In this document: in pieces, positions 1 through 11,689 of the stretch
How positions within the stretch are numbered: the first letter of the stretch is position 1
How the letters are laid out: every line of letters starts with the position of its first letter
Source: Riptortus pedestris
Lineage: Eukaryota > Arthropoda > Insecta > Hemiptera > Alydidae
Assembly: GCA_019009955.1 (NCBI GenBank)
Contig: CM032228.1
Location: 221,191,001 to 221,255,000, forward strand
Length of the DNA: 64,000 bases
Direction of reading: 5' to 3'
Notes under the pieces: generated by a model
Databases searched by the model: none
What the model was told of the DNA's origin: nothing
Seen by the model: the letters and a program-made list of their open reading frames with translations, nothing else
Program-made: the position numbers and the translations under genes

Positions 1-37
1 ATTCTCTCAACAACTTTACTCTATTACTTTATTATAA

Positions 38-165
38 TTCTATTATTTAATGACGGAATCCATTAATAAAATCCTCTCACCCTGGCCAGAAATGGGTGGT
101 AACCTTTAGATTACCCATCCATTAGTCATAGTAGTATAACGGGGTCGTTAATAAATAAACAAATA
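38..165 (+). repeat. SINE 3' part
   Basis: Matches the body and tail of the tRNA-derived SINE family seen complete at 50204-50411: a 'taataaa..tc' start, 'ccctggcc-agaa', 'ggtggtaacct', 'agattaccc' and a 'cgttaataaataaa' tail. The tRNA-like head is missing. About 294 bases to the right (166-459) hold a short (AC)n and nothing recognisable. Confidence 0.65.
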
Positions 166-459
166 CATTTTATAATTTTATTTTAAAATAATTCTATTAT
201 TTTCGTTAGAATTACTATTTACTCCCTATGCTATTTGTTACCTTTCGTGAAATATGCGCCAATGTATGTCTAGTTGTTTTTGGACTATTACTGAAGTGTC
301 TTTACATGGTAATTAATAATCATAATGCTATTAACACACACACACAGACTTTGAAGTACCTGGGCCTCTTACCATTTCCGTTGTTATCTCTGGAATATGC
401 TGGATGATGGAGAGGAACCAATTGATAAGGATCAATAAAAAGGCCAAGTCCTCAACTGG

Positions 460-881
460 TTTTAGCAGATTTCCCTTAAGGGAAATCAGCTATTGAGGTT
501 GTACTCATGACGCGATTTGTCTGTTAACGCTCTAGCGGTCGCAATTTTTGTTTGATCGTTACGAAACTCGATATTTAGTCTTTTTATGTACAAAGAAAGA
601 TCAAGTTTGGTAATGGCTGAAATCGGACCAGAGGGAGGGGGGAGATTAGAGGGGAGGATTTTCTAAAATTCGAAATATTTCCGTTACTATACGTCGGATC
701 GAAAAATTGTATAGATTCAATCTTATTGCAAATTAAATGTACTATAAATATTGTTATATACATTTATTCTCTATCTTGAATATTAACCGAGATATTTGCA
801 TTTTTATCAAATCGGGGCGGATAACGGATGAGAGTAAAACTTCACGTGCTTAGTTTACGCAGCTCCTGCGTGACGGACTTA
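460..881 (+). mobile_element. Helentron-like non-autonomous element, internally deleted
   Basis: Same family as 28626-29338. It begins TTTTAGCAGATTTCCC with the TTAA-centred palindrome and ends at GCTCCTGCGTGACGGACTT. The (TA)n tract and the neighbouring 'cgatcctacc' segment are missing, because 'gacgcgat' runs straight into 'ttgtctgttaacgctc'. The inner right part is also shortened. Orientation + means the AGCAG end is on the left. Confidence 0.85.
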
Positions 882-1868
882 ATTTTAATTTTTAATATTA
901 AGCAGAGTGCACTTTCGGAGTCAACGCTCCATCCTCAGTGCCTGCTGATTAAAGCTGCTTAGTCTGGACCACGACCGCCGGGCGATTTCCGTTGTACATA
1001 AACCGCTGTCATAGCTGCTAGGTTTCTTTCAGTTTTCGGATTCTGACAGTCCTCAAATTCCCTTAATATAATTATTTATCTTCTTATAAGTATCTGGCTA
1101 TTTTTCACTCCATTTCATTCGTCACTAAATACATTCATATTGCCTAGGTGGGATAGGAATAAAAAAACCCTTAAATTACATGTCAAACCTGAACACAGGA
1201 ACAAATTTTAAATAATTAAATTAAAGATATTTTATTAATTTAGAATATATGGTTTAAAAAATTCATTATCAGGATATTTTTGCCATTAAAAATAAATAAA
1301 TATACATACGTTCATAGTTTGTTTTATGAATAGCCTATTGCTTAGTAATGACTAACTAACTAAAGAACCTAATACATCCCATTTTTTTTCTTTTTCAAAG
1401 AGGTACATCAGTGCCATCTCACCTTCTTTTTTTTAATTCATTTCCTTACTTCCAAATATCTTCTTTCTCAGAAGAGGGGCTGTCTTTTTTTGGAATGTAC
1501 ACGCTTCACTATACATACATTATTTAAAAATTCATACATTATTGGGCAGTAGCTTGATCCTTTCATAATTTTCTAATTTTGCCCTCTCGGAGGAACTTTT
1601 AAAACGGTAGGATTTGACGTGGTACAAATAGGAAATATAACCTCTCCCATAAGGATTGTTCCCTCAGTCGATTTGTTTTCATATTCCTAGTTTCATAAAT
1701 ATTCCTAGGGTTCTTACGGAACTTCAATTGCATTCGGAAATACTGCCATACTTCGAACTACGGGAAACATCTGTTTACGCCTTGTGATTTAAGCTTCTAT
1801 TTCATATGATATCAGTAGAGATCGGAAACTTACTTTATTTGGATCGGATGTGGTCATTATATATATTC

Positions 1869-1871
<3 letters not shown>
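882..1871. other. unassigned AT-rich DNA
   Basis: Positions 890-1030 are somewhat richer in GC. The rest is AT-rich with several T and A runs. A SINE fragment lies at 1118-1165 and is listed separately. No open frame with recognisable protein content was seen. Confidence 0.5.
1118..1165 (-). repeat. SINE fragment
   Basis: 'ttcgtcactaaatacattc' followed by 'ttgcctaggtgggat' matches the middle of the minus-strand SINE copies at 4092-4310 and 50204-50411. Confidence 0.5.

Positions 1872-1925
<54 letters not shown>
1872..1925. repeat. (TA)n microsatellite
   Basis: Uninterrupted TA repeat of about 54 bp, not inside a recognisable Helentron-like copy. It is followed by a few copies of GATT. Confidence 0.95.
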
Positions 1926-1927
<2 letters not shown>

Positions 1928-3006
1928 CAAAAATTAAAGAACTATTGATTGATTGATTATTGATTGAAAGATTTATATTATATTTTCACTTCAACAAGAT
2001 AGTACAAATATTTATTTTATGACACCAAAGCACATTAGTTACTCGGCGTACTACGACATCATGAATATGACTGTTCAGTTCTTTTATGTACGTAGCTATT
2101 AAACATTATTGATATATTTGTTCCGTGAAGATAATTGTTTACATTATTATTTAAATATTATCAATAAACATGTTCATAGAATATATTTTCATTTCCTGAA
2201 TGAAGTTACCCTTCCTAGAGGGAGATTGTTATCTACATATCTCGTACTGTTTGTTCAGCTGTCATATATTTGTTTTTGAATTACAAAAATGTGTATTATA
2301 CAATTTTTTATAATATACAATAATATAGGAACAATTATTTTTTCATACGATATGTATGTGATTTCGGGTAACACCAGGGCTATAAGACTTTACATAATAA
2401 AGTCAGAAAAGTCTTCATTGCAAAAAAAAAAATATTTTGACTAGAAGAGATTTAGATTTTTCGATCCTATTATTGTTCTTTTAGGCACGAGTCCATTTGT
2501 ACTTACGATTATAGCCGTAACTGTAGTAGACTTAAGGTTTTATACATTTTTATTATGTTTATTTTATTAATAAGTATTAGTCTTTTTTAATGATTGGGGG
2601 AGGTTATCATCTTATTAGCCCTGGAAACTGATTTGATAACGGAGGGTGTTGAGTGAGACAGCAGATGGCTGAAGTCACGTAGTTCCCATGGCCTGCCTAT
2701 CTTCTCCTTGTACAGGTAGTCTCCCACATAACTGTTATGCCCATGTTCATATCCACCATTTAGTGTGTGCCTCGGAAAGGAGGAATCCGGCTTACGAGGT
2801 TACTGTGTCACTATAAAAACTGTAACGCGGGTGAAGCCTAAACTAAACCAGGTATATCTCATGCTTGAATAACACCCTGATCACTGATGATGCGAACTCA
2901 AATTCGACAGTATTTCTAGTGTAATAAGAAGACTATGTAAACAGGAGTTTAAATTTTAATTGGAGGTGATATAATTGCGGATACGATTGCATAAAGTAAA
3001 TAAGAA
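1926..3006. other. unassigned DNA
   Basis: AT-rich, except for a region of more balanced composition at about 2590-2840. No protein similarity was recognised in any frame. Confidence 0.5.
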
Positions 3007-3480
3007 GTCCGTCAGGCAGGGACTGCGTTAACGAAACAGATTTCCCACGTGCGTCCCATATTTGCATTTATCTCAAAACTTAAAAGTTCTTTGGGAACAA
3101 TATTTGGTATTTAGGCTTTAAATGAAGTGCTTCATTATATAACAGTTTATTCTTTATATTACATGAGAAGGAGTGGGGGTTTACTTAAGACCGAAAACTA
3201 AAAATTGGTTAATAATCAAGATAGTAAAAAAAAGGAAATCACAATATTTATAGAACATTGCATTTACAATAAGATTGGTCATATACAATTTTTTGATCCG
3301 ACGCATAATAACAGAGATATTAAGAATTTTCGAAATTCCCACTCTAAACCCCCACTCCCACTTTTCGGATTTCTAACAATAACGAACTTGATCTTTCCTT
3401 TTACACAAAATAATTAAATATCGAGTGTGGTAACGATCAAACAAAAATTACGGACGCAAGAGAGTTAACAGAAATATATA

Positions 3481-3687
3481 TTCATTGTGAGACGATCGGC
3501 TATTAGTTCCAGCAGTTAAATTTTTGTTAGTATGCAAATTTTCGAATGAAATGCGTCCATCTTCGTCAGGTAATGTTTTAATTTGAATAGTTACTTCATT
3601 AAATTAAAACATTGCCTGACGAAGAAAATTTGCAATCCAACAAAAATTCAAACCGCTGGAGAAGATAGCCAAACCCCTCACAATGAA
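3481..3687. mobile_element. palindromic MITE-like foldback
   Basis: The whole 207 bp is an imperfect inverted repeat. The outer arms are TTCATTGTGAG and CTCACAATGAA. Inner arms pair 'ccagcagttaaatttttgtt' with its near-complement, then TCTTCGTCAGG with CCTGACGAAGA around a loop near 3588-3603. It lies between the interior and the TA tract of a Helentron-like copy, so it inserted after that copy did. No coding capacity. The superfamily is unknown. Confidence 0.75.
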
Positions 3688-3718
3688 AATACTTCCCAGC
3701 GATGCAGCCTCAAAATTA

Positions 3719-3724
<6 letters not shown>

Positions 3725-3773
<49 letters not shown>
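3725..3773. repeat. (TA)n microsatellite inside element
   Basis: TA tract at the position where other copies of the Helentron-like family carry theirs, just before 'ttttgaacggacctc'. Confidence 0.95.
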
Positions 3774-3776
<3 letters not shown>

Positions 3777-4091
3777 TTGAACGGACCTCATTTTCGTCAT
3801 CTCCTAGGTAGCATTGGTGGAAATTTGAGGAAATTTTTCTAAAATCGCGTCATGAGTACGACCTCAATAGCTGATTTTCTTTAAGGGAAATCTGCTAAAA
3901 TCCAATGAATAGTACGTGAATAGTGCTGGTTAACTGAAGCATGAACGCAATAAATGCATATGGCAAAATGTATTTGAATTCGTGAAAAATGTAAAATCAA
4001 CAATTATTTAGCATGAAACGATTAACGATTTTATGGTATTTTTCCACCCTACTCAAAGTAACTAAGATTTTTTGATATTTTTATCTTCATT

Positions 4092-4310
4092 ATTATCATT
4101 TATTAACGTCGGATTTTTGCTACTATTGCTAATTAGGACGGGCTATCTACAGATTACCACCATTTTCTAGCCAGGATGGGACTAAGGATATTTCTTAATT
4201 AGTTCGTCACTAAATAAATTCCTATTGCCCAGGCGTGAATCGAACTCGCCCCTCTTGAAATATGATATTAAAGTTAGCGCTTCAACTAACATGGTTAACC
4301 TGAGTCCCAG
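4092..4310 (-). repeat. tRNA-derived SINE, full-length
   Basis: Read on the minus strand, it starts GGGACTCAGGTTAACCATG and has a B-box-like GAGTTCGATTCACGC. It continues through 'gtgacgaac', 'ggctagaaaatggtgg' and 'aataaatgataat' at the tail. The head resembles a class II (Leu/Ser) tRNA. Confidence 0.75.
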
Positions 4311-5498
4311 TTTTTTTTATTTTACTTAATTTCTTACCCTCCAACTGCTTGAAGTATATAATAGATTTTATATTTATTTATAGGTGTCGAGGTCGGTTTT
4401 GACGGATTAAAAGAGTATGGCTCACGTCAAACACTTCCATGTGTTTCACATACTAACGATGCCAATATTTAGTACAGACGTTCGTGTTGTATAAGATCAT
4501 TTTTTATAAGAGTTGCGTCGGAATCAGCTTTAACTGATAGATGAAAACTAAAATGAAAGACGAAAATTAAACCTGCAACGAGTTTGGGAGGAACTCTTAA
4601 AAACTGGTAATTGAAGGATGCTAAATTGCATAATTCTTTCCATGGTGCACTGATCGAATTTCAAAATTATGACTATGTATGTGTTTTTATGATGGACAAA
4701 TTTAGATGGTGAGGACTTATAGAAAGTAGCATGCCAACTAGCTGGAGAGAAACATTTTTTTCGGCATACACAAGGATGGAGTGAGGTCAGCCTCTCCCTC
4801 CCCAAATTTGAGGATCCTAGATGCTAAAACCGCAATGAACAGTTTTAGTCTGTGGTATAGTGGTCCAGATCTTGACCGCCACTTGTGGGCACTTCTTTAT
4901 TTTTTTTACAACTGGTCTTTGCAGTAGGATTTACCGCAACTCATATTTCAGGACCTAAATATCGTTTCAGTTAAACAAGAATTAATTTAGCCTTTCGAGG
5001 AGTTTATTTAATTATCTGTAATTAACTTAGAGACAAATGGCTGTGGTAGGTCTAACTACCATAATTATTTATCTCTAAGCTAAGTTGAGTTCTTTAATTT
5101 AAGTCATGAGTTTTATCTGCACACAATTCCCACATTTGTCATTGTACCGAAAAACGCTCCCCTGGTTTCATGTGATAATTCTTTTTTTAATTAACACTGC
5201 CCATTGCATTTTTAAAAATAAATATTTAAGTACTTTTATATTTTAATTACAAAGTTTATGTATCAGCAGAATATATATGATTATAGATTATAACCATTCT
5301 CTGCTAGTAGATATATGCATTTCTACCCTTGTAATCGATGAACACAATGTAAACAAAGTTATTTATTTTTACAGTCAAACCAATCTCTTCAATATTTATT
5401 TACGACCACAAGCACTTATACTCAGTTGTAAAAGATGATTGAAATAATCCAAAATAAAAAATTTCTTTGAAATACTTTTGATAAAACATAAACAAATA
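4311..5498. other. unassigned DNA with one hairpin
   Basis: AT-rich. An imperfect hairpin at 5024-5086 pairs AACTTAGAGA with TCTCTAAG-CTAAGTT around GGTAG/CTACC. A minus-strand frame at 4548-4805 has no recognisable family. Otherwise nothing seen. Confidence 0.5.
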
Positions 5499-5572
5499 GG
5501 GTGGTAACCTGAGGATAACCAATCCTAATTAGCCTTAGTTGCAAAAAGTAGACATTAATAAATCATTTAAAT
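5499..5572 (+). repeat. SINE 3' fragment
   Basis: 'gggtggtaacctgaggataa' through 'gacattaataaat' matches the tail half of the SINE family. Confidence 0.65.
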
Positions 5573-6540
5573 TTAAAACATAAAGCCGTAGTGTCACATG
5601 AGGTGGTCCAGTAGGATTTTGCGATGATTTTGAGTCCAGAATAAACGTTGATGAGGGGAGCATATGGAAAACGTCTAAACGGATCAGGTGGATAGACGGG
5701 CAGTCGTTTTTTGGGTGTTTAAGATCCCTGCATGTACATTAATTAGCTACCCCGGAGGAATGGCTATGCAGCGAAAATACTATAAACTGATTCCTTAAAG
5801 GAATTAACTCAACAATTACAGGAGCTGGGTAAAATTAACGGATTTCTCAGGAGCTGGAATGGCACTATGGTCATCTTATCTCACAATCAATTCTCCACTT
5901 CTCCCGTAGTAAGTAGCCTATGTACTCAGAGACTAAAATGTATGCTGGACAAGGGATATTCCGTGGCTCGGTTACTTAAAGTAAGCATCGTTAGTAGTGG
6001 GGGTTTACAGAAGGCTGAGAATTACAAAAAACAATGCGACTAATATTTGAGATAGAGAAAATTTGTATTGACATTTATAGAAAGATTTATGCGTTTTGAA
6101 GAGAGACCAGATTGATATATCAATACGATTTGTGAAAGAAGGTTCATGCTCTGGTACAAGTACATGTTAAACGGGAGAAGTCTGGACCGTGATTCTAGGA
6201 ATAGTCAAGGGTGTCCCCTGAGGCCTGATTCATAGGACAGTCTAGGGTTTAAGCAATTAATGATTATAAAAATAATGGATATGTATTTTATCAATTTTAT
6301 TTTATTTTTTTCAACCACAATTAGTGTGACTTGCATTAGCTTAGATCAAAGAGACAGCTTTCTGGGATATATGACGCATCTCCTGCAAATTCTCGGTACT
6401 TCTTTTAATAGTTACTGCGAGAAAGAGAGGAAGCATTCTAGGCAAACTATTTTCCGTGAATGTTACATTTAATAGTGATTTATATTTGAAAAATCCAAAA
6501 ATATAATTCTCTTAACCGATGATTTAATTAATTTAATTTA
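5573..6540. other. unassigned DNA with a possible old element fragment
   Basis: Around 5990-6090, 'agtagtgggggtttac' followed by 'aaggctgag' and 'gatagagaa' resembles the interior of the second Helentron-like subfamily in minus orientation, but no ends are present. A plus frame at 6260-6472 is not recognisable. Confidence 0.4.
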
Positions 6541-7128
6541 ATTCTTTACGGACTGCTAAATTTAAGATCTCACTTGTCTACCGAAAACAAACTAACAATA
6601 TACAAGTTATTACTTAAACCAATATGGACATATGGAGTAGAAGTGTGGGGTTCAGCAAAATCTTCGAACATCAGGCGTATTCCAATCCAAAGCCCTGCGC
6701 ATCATAGTAGATGCTCCATATTATGTTACTAATCACACCCTCCACAAAGATCTTAATATTCCATTTGTAAAGGACCTAATTCCCTTAAAATTCAGAAAAT
6801 TCCACAGCAGGCTATCCAATCATCCTAATCCAGAATTCCTAGCCCTTTCCAGTACCACTCATCCATATTTCCCTCCACGGCGCCTCAAGAGACAATGGCC
6901 CATGAGATCTCCTATAGAAGTGTAAAGTGAAGTGATAGCAGTGGCTATTTCCTTATCAAGTGCCATTCCTCCTTAGCTCTTGACTTTCTTGCCAGGCAGA
7001 TAGAGGCTGCTCCTCTCATTGTGGTGAAGGGGTGTAGCTTCTGTCGAGAGTGATGGAGGACACTTGCATTGTTCATTCACATTACCATTTGCATTTAAAT
7101 GCAGACTGTAATATTCTTAATAAAATAA
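6541..7128 (+). pseudogene. Jockey-like LINE 3' end, frameshifted
   Basis: One frame reads IYKLLLKPIWTYGVEVWGSA, the typical stretch near the end of a non-LTR reverse transcriptase. After a small deletion near 6668 another frame continues with VDAPYYVTNHTLHKDLN and HPNPEFLALS to RRLKRQWP. A 3' untranslated region follows, ending 'aataaaataaaataataaaa'. It is homologous to 22735-23212. Only the C-terminus remains, consistent with a 5'-truncated LINE insertion that then decayed. Confidence 0.8.
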
Positions 7129-7640
7129 AATAATAAAAATCTCTCAACCACTTTTTCTTCTAAAGTCATGGGCGCGAACCACAATATATTTAGAATAATA
7201 AAATTTTAAATAAAAGATTTAAAGAAAAAACAAAACAAACGGACCTAAAAAAAGTATTTTAAATATAGCACTGAGGAGTGAAATGAAGTACTGAAAAGAT
7301 TTGTATTTATAAAAGAGATTAAAGGATTAGTCTTTCAAGAACCTAAATAAACTGGCTTTATTTGTTTTCTCCATGTTCCAGTTCATTTACAATGGATCTA
7401 ATCTAAATTAAAAAATATTGTATTATAAATTAATATGATGTAAAATTTAAAATTTTATGCAAAACTTTTGTGTTGTACTTTAACTGTTATTACCTTATTG
7501 TTAACTGTGAAGTAATACTTAAATTGAGGGACACATTTTGTTTAAGTTTTATAGATAAAATCAGTTGAAGAATCAGCTAACAGGAGCTAATGGATTTACT
7601 TAGTAATGAATATAGTCAATAAATCGCCCTACAATACATC
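7129..7640. other. unassigned AT-rich DNA
   Basis: No repeat family or coding signal recognised. Confidence 0.5.
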
Positions 7641-8600
7641 TATCTAAAAAAGAAAAATGAAATTATTTGTGTTCAAAAGTAGAGGTAGTAAATGAAAATA
7701 GATATTTAGGTATAATGCTCACTCCTCGATTGAAGGAGCACTTCAAGGAAAAAATTACAGCCAAATTTGGAATTAATGCAGAATTTTGTTACTTTTTGTT
7801 ACTAACAAAAATATACCAATGGAATCAAAGTTTAGCGTATTTGAAGCAATCTTCAGAGCGGTCATATGTTATGGGGCGAAATTCTGGGAAATGAAATGTA
7901 TGATGATGTTAAGTCACTACAAAAATATTTCATTAAAAAAAAATTTCTCACTTCCGAAAAACTTTACAGATTATATTTTGTTTTTAGAACCTAAACGTTA
8001 CCTACTCTATTTTTTCAAGTTTAAATTATTTTTTAATCATTAGCCCAGAATAATCGCTGAATATGTAATTAAAAACAGGCTAATTCGTTTACAAACCTGG
8101 ATTGTATTAGTCAGGAATTCCTAGGAGTAAATTACATCTGGATTAAAGAAAAAGGCAGTATAGTGTAAAAATATAGATAAAATATTGGAAAACTTAAGGT
8201 TACTTAAGTTTGTTCAAAATATATTGATAAAAACAAGTCATTCTTAGTTTTACTGTAACTACAAACATCTCAATTTATCTTTAGATAATAATAGCTATAT
8301 TAGTAACAAGAACAGCATAAATTTCATAACCCTGATTATGAATGCAACTGCTGAACTTGAATTACTCCGTGTGTAAAACTGAAAATTTATGGGTATGCTC
8401 TTTATGCAATATGAATGAGTTGGAGAATGCATTTCATTTCATAGCAGAATGTCCAGTACTTGAGGAATTCAGAAGAAAATTTCATGATTCCCCAAAATTA
8501 AGTCACAATGACAATATTTTATTTTTGAATAGTAAAGATTAGGAAGTATTGTATTTGTGTGCCTCACAAAGATACCGAAAATTTCTAACTGATGAGTACA
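7641..8600 (+). pseudogene. LINE reverse transcriptase C-terminal remnant
   Basis: Protein-like blocks fall in different frames. VENENRYLG-type sequence at about 7667-7760 reads VNENRYLGIMLTPRLKEHF. From about 7786 a second frame reads ESKFSVFEAIFRAVICYGA then LPKNFTDYILFLEPKR. From 8342 a third frame holds CSLCN followed by AFHFIAECPVLEEFRRKF, the Cys/His motif near the C-terminus of non-LTR retrotransposons. After the stop at about 8540 the same frame continues EVLYLCASQRYRKFL. Frameshifts and stops make it non-functional. Confidence 0.75.
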
Positions 8601-9499
8601 ATAATTAAACTTTCTCTGTTTTTGCACTTTGCAAATGTATACAAGTATAAAGCCATAAATGGATAGACCGAACTCAACAGATTGATTACATAGTCCAAGT
8701 CGTGTAAGGGAAGTGAGTATATTTTAGACAAATTTCTTTTTTTCTTTTACTATTTAAAGAAAATTGTAAATTTGTAATTTATTTGTCTAATGTTATAATT
8801 AAACACATTTTATTATTATTAGTCTTGCATTCTCCGAATTCTCCCTTTGTTAGATTTTCATGTAAATAATGGAATTCATGCTGGAAATAAGATGTTTAGT
8901 GAGTATGAGACGTAATAATCTCAAGGAGTGGTCGGGGGAGGAGGTCTGAAATTGCGAAGTTTAAATGACTCAAATTAACAATCAAAATAGACGAGTTTTT
9001 GTTTTCTTAATCTTTTGGCATTGTAGACCTTATACTTTAGGCACTTAAGAGAGGATAGATAGGTGACAGTAGTTAATGCGTGGTAGAGCGAAACTAATAG
9101 GTTAACTCCCGCTGAGGATACTCTGGAAATAAGTCGTCTCCAGTGGACTTCAACCAGGGAACTGTGTGTCATATTGCCAGTAGTGTGCTAGCGAAGCTGG
9201 TATCTAGAAAAAAGTTCCTTAATCAGGGGAGAGGGAGTCACGTGGTGCTCACATCAGATTTTTTAAATTTATTATTTGAATATTACCGAAGTTATTCTTA
9301 CGTTTTCAGTATGCAGGATATCCCAATTCCTTATGAGAATTTCACATTGAACTACAATATAATTAAATGTTTTACATATGTCCAGCTTAAATTTTAGGTG
9401 TTATTTACATAAATCCTACAGTAAGAAAGAAGTAGAGAATTGAATAGGATATACCGTGGTCTATATGTCATTCTAGCGTATTATGCAGCCAGTGCTCTT
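8601..9499. other. unassigned DNA
   Basis: Contains 'tgctcacatcagatttttta' at about 9247, resembling 'gtccacatcagattttttc' at 21951. Short open frames at 9143-9397 and 8975-9172 have no recognisable family. Confidence 0.45.
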
Positions 9500-10070
9500 T
9501 GGCCGATTTCTCTTAAGGCCAAGTTGGTTAATGGCAGAAATCGGACCAGTCGGAGGGGGGAGGGGTTTCGAGAGGAGAAATTCGTAAATTCAAAATGTCT
9601 GCGTTATTATGAGTCGGATCGAAAACTTGTATAGAAGCAATACTATTGTTCATTTAATTGTAATTGTCTATTAATGTTGTTATATACATTTATTTTGTAT
9701 CTTGAATATCAACCAAGATACGAGTATTTGCATTTTTTAGTTTTCTACCTTCTGTAAACCCCTACTCCTAATCATGTCAGAATATCAATACGCTGTTATA
9801 TAAAGAACCAATTTATTTTAAGCTTAAATTCCAAATATTTTTTTAGTTTTGTGATCTTGTTAAACTATTGATCTACAATTATTATCATATGCATTTTTTT
9901 CGTAATTAAAGTATTGGGCGAGTCCTTTCTTGTTTTCAGCCTTCAGTAATCCCCTCCTCCCTCATTCTTCTGCTCATTGGTTGTTTTACATTGAAAAATG
10001 TGGTGACAGGAGTATGTTATACCAGTATGTGGGAAATGAGCTTAGTTTACGCAGCCCCTGCGTGACGGAC
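9500..10070 (+). mobile_element. Helentron-like element, 5' truncated
   Basis: The interior 'ggctgaaatcggaccagt' block is represented by 'ggcagaaatcggaccagtc'. The second-subfamily block 'aaacccctactcctaatc' follows, and the copy ends in GCAGCCCCTGCGTGACGGAC plus T7. The AGCAG end is reduced to 'gccgatttctcttaaggcc' at the left. Confidence 0.75.
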
Positions 10071-10079
10071 TTTTTTTGC

Positions 10080-10175
10080 TATTTACGAACTAGGATTGTG
10101 TGACATTTGAAGAAATGTTTCTCAAAATCTACTAGTGAGCCACTCCTCGATAGCCAATTTCCCTTAATGACTCTT
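10080..10175 (-). mobile_element. Helentron-like end fragment
   Basis: 'acatttgaagaaatgtttct' and 'cgatagccaatttccctta' match the last 90 bases of minus-orientation copies. Heavily diverged. Confidence 0.5.
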
Positions 10176-10674
10176 AATATAATTTGTAAGAAACAATTAG
10201 GCTGCTTCCTTAAATAATATATAAAGTGAAGATACGATTTCATTTCACAATTTTTGGAATTTCGAGTGAGACAGGTACCTTATTGAAGTATACCAACGAC
10301 ATTTCGTGTGGGATTTTACGGACAATATCCTACGAGGAGGTATCGATTGAGTAAAATAGCCCGTAGGAAAGTGGGCCACTGGCTTCAGAGCTACGTGAGA
10401 TGAGGCGATCTGTGCCACTATCCTATTCGGACCAGATCTCATCTGAAGGATCGCCTCTTAGCTTCCTACACCATTACAGATTGATCGTGCGTGCTCTATA
10501 CACATCTTCAACTATACTTCTTCCCTCTCCACTTTTCCATTGTCAAAGAGTTCATGATGTGGTTTCCTGTAAATATTTTGTGGATTTAATAAAATAAATT
10601 TCATTTTTTTGGGATGGCGGGGGATTTTTCAAATATTGGTTGCCAATTTCACCACAGTAATAAGTCGAATTTAT
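10176..10674. other. unassigned DNA
   Basis: More balanced in composition at 10240-10560. It contains GAGGCGATC and, about 46 bases later, GGATCGCCTC as an inverted pair near 10392-10456. No family recognised. Confidence 0.45.
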
Positions 10675-10790
10675 GGGGCTCAGGTTAGCCATGTGAGTTA
10701 AAGAGTCGACCTTAATCTCACTTGGTAAACCTAGAGTGGCGAGTTCGATTCCCGCCCTTGTTTTATTATTTATTATTTATTATTTTAGAT
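10675..10790 (+). repeat. SINE head, truncated
   Basis: GGGGCTCAGGTTAGCCATG, then 'cctagagtggcgagttcgat' and 'tcccgcc'. This is the tRNA-like half with B box, followed by (TTATTA)-type tail. No SINE body. Confidence 0.75.
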
Positions 10791-10820
10791 AGCATCATTT
10801 TGGTAGTGGCAAATCCTTCA

Positions 10821-11046
10821 CTCGGATCTCATGTGAGCTAAAGCGTTGGACTTAATAAACATGGTATACCTAGAGTTATGGCTTCGATTCCCATGTGGGA
10901 GATAGGAATTTATTTTGTGACGAACTCACCAAATAAAATACAGAGTCCAATTCTTGCTAGAAAAGGTTCTTAACCTGTAGATAACCCGTCCCAATTAATA
11001 TTAGATAACCACTCAGTAAGGTAAAGTGGACGTTAGTGAATAAAAG
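10821..11046 (+). repeat. tRNA-derived SINE copy
   Basis: 'ctcatgtgagctaaagcg', B-box-like 'ggcttcgattcccatg', then 'tgacgaactc', 'cttaacctgtagataacccg' and 'gtggacgttagtgaataaa'. Nearly full-length and diverged. It abuts the next Helentron-like copy. Confidence 0.75.
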
Positions 11047-11048
11047 AA

Positions 11049-11631
11049 GTTCGTCTCGCAGGGGCAGTGTTAACTAAGCAGATTTCCCACGTGTTTCATT
11101 AATCGCAAAGTTTAAAAGTTCAATGAGACCAATATTTGGTATTTAGGCTTCAAATAAAGTTCTTCATGACATATTGTTAATATTGCATAAGTAGGAGTGG
11201 GGGTTTACTCAAAGCCGAAAACTAAAAAAAAATCCACATATCTTGGTTATATTCATTATACAAAAAATACGTTTAGAACAAAATTTATAGAACGTAAAAT
11301 TTTCAATGAGATTAGTCATATACACTTTTTCGAATCGGCGTATAGTAACGGAGCTATTTCGAATTTTCAAAATTCTCTCCCTCCCACTGGTCCGATTTCA
11401 GCCAATAACGAACTTGATCTTTCTCTACATAAAACGACTAAATATCGAGTTCGGTATCTATCAAACAGTAATTACGATCGCTAGAGCGGTAACAGAAATA
11501 TATAATTTTGAACGGACCTCATTTTCGTCATCTCCTAGGTATGATCGATGGACATTTGAAGAAAACTTTCGAAAATCGAGTCATGAATACGACCTCAATA
11601 GCTCATTTCCCTTAAGGGAGATCTGCTAAAA
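11049..11631 (-). mobile_element. Helentron-like element, full-length, no long TA tract
   Basis: Left end GTTCGTCTCGCAGGGGCAG, right end GGGAGATCTGCTAAAA. Second-subfamily interior ('aggagtgggggtttactc'). The TA tract is reduced to 'aatatataatt', showing that expansion differs between copies. Confidence 0.85.
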
Positions 11632-11689
11632 TTAAAATATGCCTTAGTAAACATAGTGAAATTGGCAAGTGAAATAGTAATTGGCATAA

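Larger units (their letters stand above)
3007..3898 (-). mobile_element. Helentron-like element with nested palindromic insertion
   Basis: Minus-orientation copy: GTCCGTCAGGCAGGGACTGCG at the left and GGGAAATCTGCTAA at the right. The interior is of the second subfamily, with 'aggagtgggggtttact'. Its TA tract (3725-3773) is separated from the rest by a foldback insertion at 3481-3687. Confidence 0.85.

Noticed and set aside
10675..10760. Possible tRNA gene
   Set aside because: B-box-like sequence is present, but no complete cloverleaf, and the same sequence heads the dispersed SINE family.
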